This document shows positions 61,668 to 64,000 of a stretch of 64,000 bases of DNA, in pieces (the first letter of the stretch is position 1; every line of letters starts with the position of its first letter). The DNA comes from Eggerthia catenaformis OT 569 = DSM 20559 (GTDB taxonomy: Bacteria; Bacillota_I; Bacilli_A; Erysipelotrichales; Coprobacillaceae): positions 381,263 through 445,262 of the forward strand of contig NZ_KB446648.1 in NCBI RefSeq assembly GCF_000340375.1, read 5' to 3'. The position numbers and the translations under genes are program-made. Below the pieces are notes generated by a model, which was not told the origin of the DNA, ran no database searches, and saw only the letters and a program-made list of their open reading frames with translations.

Positions 61668-61774
61668 AACGCTGCTAATGAGATAAAAAATTATTTTTTT
61701 ATAAATAATTATTGACTTTAGAACTAGTGTATGCTAGCATTCTAAGATGCCTACTCATATGTAAAAGCAGCGTT
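61668..61774 (+). promoter_or_regulatory. rpoB promoter region enclosed by a long-range inverted repeat
   Basis: AACGCTGCT (61668-61676) is the exact complement of AGCAGCGTT (61766-61774), which runs into T's. ATGAG/CTCAT adds an inner stem. Between the arms lies TTGACT, a possible -35 box for an internal promoter (-10 near 61728-61736). Read-through RNA from rplL could fold into a terminator, while RNA starting inside cannot. Confidence 0.5.
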
Positions 61775-61825
61775 TTTTAGCTACTTTTTATATAGATAGA
61801 GAATATAAAAGGAGTGAATCAGAAC

Positions 61826-64000
61826 TTGGAAAAGAATGTACCACATTTAGAAAGTCGAATTCATCGACGTAATTATTCACGAATTACTGGATCATTAGAT
61901 CTCCCAAATCTAGTAGAAATTCAGACTGATTCTTTTAAATGGTTCCAGGAAGAAGGAATCAAAGAGGTTTTTGAGGATATTTATCCTATTAAAAGTTTCA
62001 ATGATACTCTTTCATTAGAGTTTGTTGATTGTCGTTTTGATGAACCGAAATATGATGCTGATGAATCAAAGGATAGAGATGCAATTTACGCTGCACCATT
62101 ACGTGCTACTCTAAGATTGGTTAATAATCAGACCGGTGAAATTAAGGAAAATGAAGTCTTTATGGGAGACTTCCCTTTAATGACGGACTCTGGGACATTC
62201 GTTATTAATGGTGCTGAACGTGTAATTGTATCACAGTTAGTGCGTTCTCCAGGTGCATATTTTGCTGATGGAACTGATAAAATTGGTAAAACAGTATTTT
62301 CAGGACAGGTTATTCCTAGTAGAGGAACTTGGCTTGAGTTTGAAAATGATACTAAAAATGTATTAAATGTTCGTATTGATAGACAAAAGAAAATTCCGGG
62401 GACAATTTTATTAAGAGCTTTAGGACTTTCGAGCAATGAAGAAATCATTGATGTTTTCGGTGATCATGAATTCCTGAGAAATACTTTTGAAAAAGATACA
62501 ACTGAAGATATGAATAGTGCCTTAACTGAGATTTACAATAAGTTAAGACCGGGAGAACCTGCTACTTTAGAAGGTGCAAATACTTTGCTTTATACACGTT
62601 TCTTTGATCCAAAGAGATATGATTTAGCAAAAGCAGGTCGTTTTAAGCTAAGCAAAAAATTAAGTCTGCTTGATCGTATTATGAATAGAGTATTAGCAGA
62701 GGATGTTATTGATATTGATGGCAATATTGTTATGAAAGAAGGGACATTAATATCTAAAGATAAAATTGATATTTTGCGTAAGGTATTTGAAGCCGGTGCT
62801 CATACAAGAGAGATTAAAATCAATTCTGCTATGGATTCTCATAGTATTATTCAGGTACTGGATGTTTATTTAGATGAGACAAAACAGAAGAAGATGAGAG
62901 TGATTGGTACAGATTTATCACTAACATGTAAGTATATTACTGTTTCTGATATGCTTGCTTCTTATTCATATATGCTTAATTTAGTAGATATTTTTGATTC
63001 TATTGATTTACAGGATGCTGACCGTGTTAATTTAATGAGTCGTGCCGGCTTATTAGATGATATTGATCATTTAGGGAATCGACGTGTACGTACTGTAGGT
63101 GAGCTTGTCCAGAATCAGTTTAGAATCGGTTTATCTAGAATGGAAAGAGTTGTTCGTGAGAGAATGTCACTTTCTGAAATTGAGAGTGTTACTCCTCAGT
63201 CTTTAACTAATATCAGACCATTAACAGCTGCTATTAAAGAATTCTTTTCAAGTTCTCAATTATCTCAGTTTATGGATCAGATTAATCCATTAGCTGAGCT
63301 TACAAATAAGAGACGTTTATCAGCCTTAGGACCAGGCGGATTATCAAGAGATCGTGCCGGTTATGAAGTACGAGATGTACATACTTCACACTATGGAAGA
63401 ATTTGTCCGATTGAAACACCTGAAGGTCCTAACATTGGCTTGATTTCTACTTTAGCAAGTTATGCTAAGGTGAATAAATATGGTTTTATTGAAACACCAT
63501 ATAGAAAAGTGAATAATTGTATTATTGATGAAAATGATATTCGTTATTTAACTGCTGACGAAGAGAGAAATTATGTCATTGCACAGGCTAAGGTTGAATT
63601 AGATGAAAATAGAAAAATATTAGATAAACAGGTGATTTCTCGTCATTTAGGTGAAAACGTAATGGCTAAGCCGGAAGAAATAGATTTTATTGATATTTCT
63701 CCAAAACAGATTGTATCGGTTGCTTCATCATGTATTCCATTCTTAGAAAATGATGATGCAACACGTGCCTTGATGGGATGTAATATGCAAAGACAGGCTG
63801 TGCCTTTATTAAATCCTCATGCTCCTTATGTAGGAACCGGTATGGAATATCAGGCAGCTAGAGATTCCGGAGCTGCTGTCGTTTCTAAAGAAGCAGGGAC
63901 TGTTAGTTATGTAGATGCTAAAAAAGTAACTGTCAGAAGTGATGAAACAGGACAGGAACGTTCTTATAGAATGCTTAAATTCACTATTTCTAATGCCGGT
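61826..64000 (+). CDS. rpoB: RNA polymerase beta subunit RpoB (N-terminal 725 residues, cut by the window end)
   Basis: Starts with TTG 61826 (AAAGGAG 61808-61814). The sequence is colinear with bacterial RpoB throughout: [12 protein letters not shown], then [32 protein letters not shown] split over residues 114-145, and the rifampicin region [20 protein letters not shown]. In that region the position equivalent to E. coli His526 is Asn (AAT 63305-63307), Ser522 is Ala and Asn518 is Ile. Asp516 and Ser531 are kept. The frame is open to base 64000. Confidence 0.96.
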   Translation, partial: MEKNVPHLESRIHRRNYSRITGSLDLPNLVEIQTDSFKWFQEEGIKEVFEDIYPIKSFNDTLSLEFVDCRFDEPKYDADESKDRDAIYAAPLRATLRLVNNQTGEIKENEVFMGDFPLMTDSGTFVINGAERVIVSQLVRSPGAYFADGTDKIGKTVFSGQVIPSRGTWLEFENDTKNVLNVRIDRQKKIPGTILLRALGLSSNEEIIDVFGDHEFLRNTFEKDTTEDMNSALTEIYNKLRPGEPATLEGANTLLYTRFFDPKRYDLAKAGRFKLSKKLSLLDRIMNRVLAEDVIDIDGNIVMKEGTLISKDKIDILRKVFEAGAHTREIKINSAMDSHSIIQVLDVYLDETKQKKMRVIGTDLSLTCKYITVSDMLASYSYMLNLVDIFDSIDLQDADRVNLMSRAGLLDDIDHLGNRRVRTVGELVQNQFRIGLSRMERVVRERMSLSEIESVTPQSLTNIRPLTAAIKEFFSSSQLSQFMDQINPLAELTNKRRLSALGPGGLSRDRAGYEVRDVHTSHYGRICPIETPEGPNIGLISTLASYAKVNKYGFIETPYRKVNNCIIDENDIRYLTADEERNYVIAQAKVELDENRKILDKQVISRHLGENVMAKPEEIDFIDISPKQIVSVASSCIPFLENDDATRALMGCNMQRQAVPLLNPHAPYVGTGMEYQAARDSGAAVVSKEAGTVSYVDAKKVTVRSDETGQERSYRMLKFTISNAG

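Noticed and set aside
62128-62448. Minus-strand 106-codon frame inside rpoB.
   Set aside because: It is antisense to conserved RpoB sequence and has no independent evidence of coding.

Overview
The window is 64 kb of AT-rich chromosome from a low-GC Gram-positive bacterium. The run cysS-mrnC-rlmB-sigma factor-rpmG-secE-nusG-rplKAJL-ybxB-rpoB follows the Bacillus/Clostridium order. RNA control is Firmicutes-style: T-box, ZTP riboswitch, CIRCE-like and cre-like sites, L10 leader. Asn at the RpoB rifampicin position, a CBS-domain pyrophosphatase, glgCD-A and a stand-alone AICAR transformylase fit an anaerobic gut lineage such as Erysipelotrichia. That placement is inference. UGA is a normal stop here: hisB and hisA both end in it.

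Layout. 1-5.4 kb: a HAD phosphatase, a cysteine-less rhodanese, tRNA-Trp, a broken gene, a lipoprotein, a GH32 sucrose hydrolase and an AEC transporter. 5.4-14.6 kb: a histidine operon (hisZGDBHAF-IE) behind a His-rich leader peptide and attenuator, then ndk, murE and a PHP histidinol phosphatase. Only hisC is missing. 14.6-19.5 kb: CDF and MgtE metal transporters, unknown genes, and two small heat-shock proteins behind tandem CIRCE-like operators. 19.5-24.1 kb: a ZTP riboswitch with AICAR transformylase, then a SWIM/SNF2 helicase. 24.1-33.3 kb: accessory genes, with several pseudogenes, a superoxide reductase-like protein, two hybrid histidine kinases, an AspT-type aminotransferase, a cell-wall hydrolase and a VanZ-like protein. 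33.3-40.7 kb: class I ribonucleotide reductase, a HAD phosphatase and the NfnAB transhydrogenase. 41.2-48.6 kb: a YheO-like regulator behind a perfect 44-bp palindrome, CBS pyrophosphatase, GDPD, RqcP, DivIC, two HAD paralogues, ung and folC. 48.7-52.4 kb: glgC-glgD-glgA with a cre-like site. 52.9-53.9 kb: a decayed surface protein. 54-64 kb: T-box-cysS and the translation/transcription cluster, ending inside rpoB.

Main links between genes. Histidine synthesis (HisF/HisH) releases AICAR, and the ZTP-controlled transformylase returns AICAR to purine synthesis. Cre-like sites precede glgC, the leader of the VanZ-like gene and the broken gene at 1.4 kb, which suggests CcpA control. Decay is concentrated in secreted or surface genes (esterase lipoprotein, sortase-anchored protein, cell-wall hydrolase leader) and an ABC-F remnant; housekeeping operons are intact. 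I saw no CRISPR array, insertion sequence, prophage or rRNA operon.
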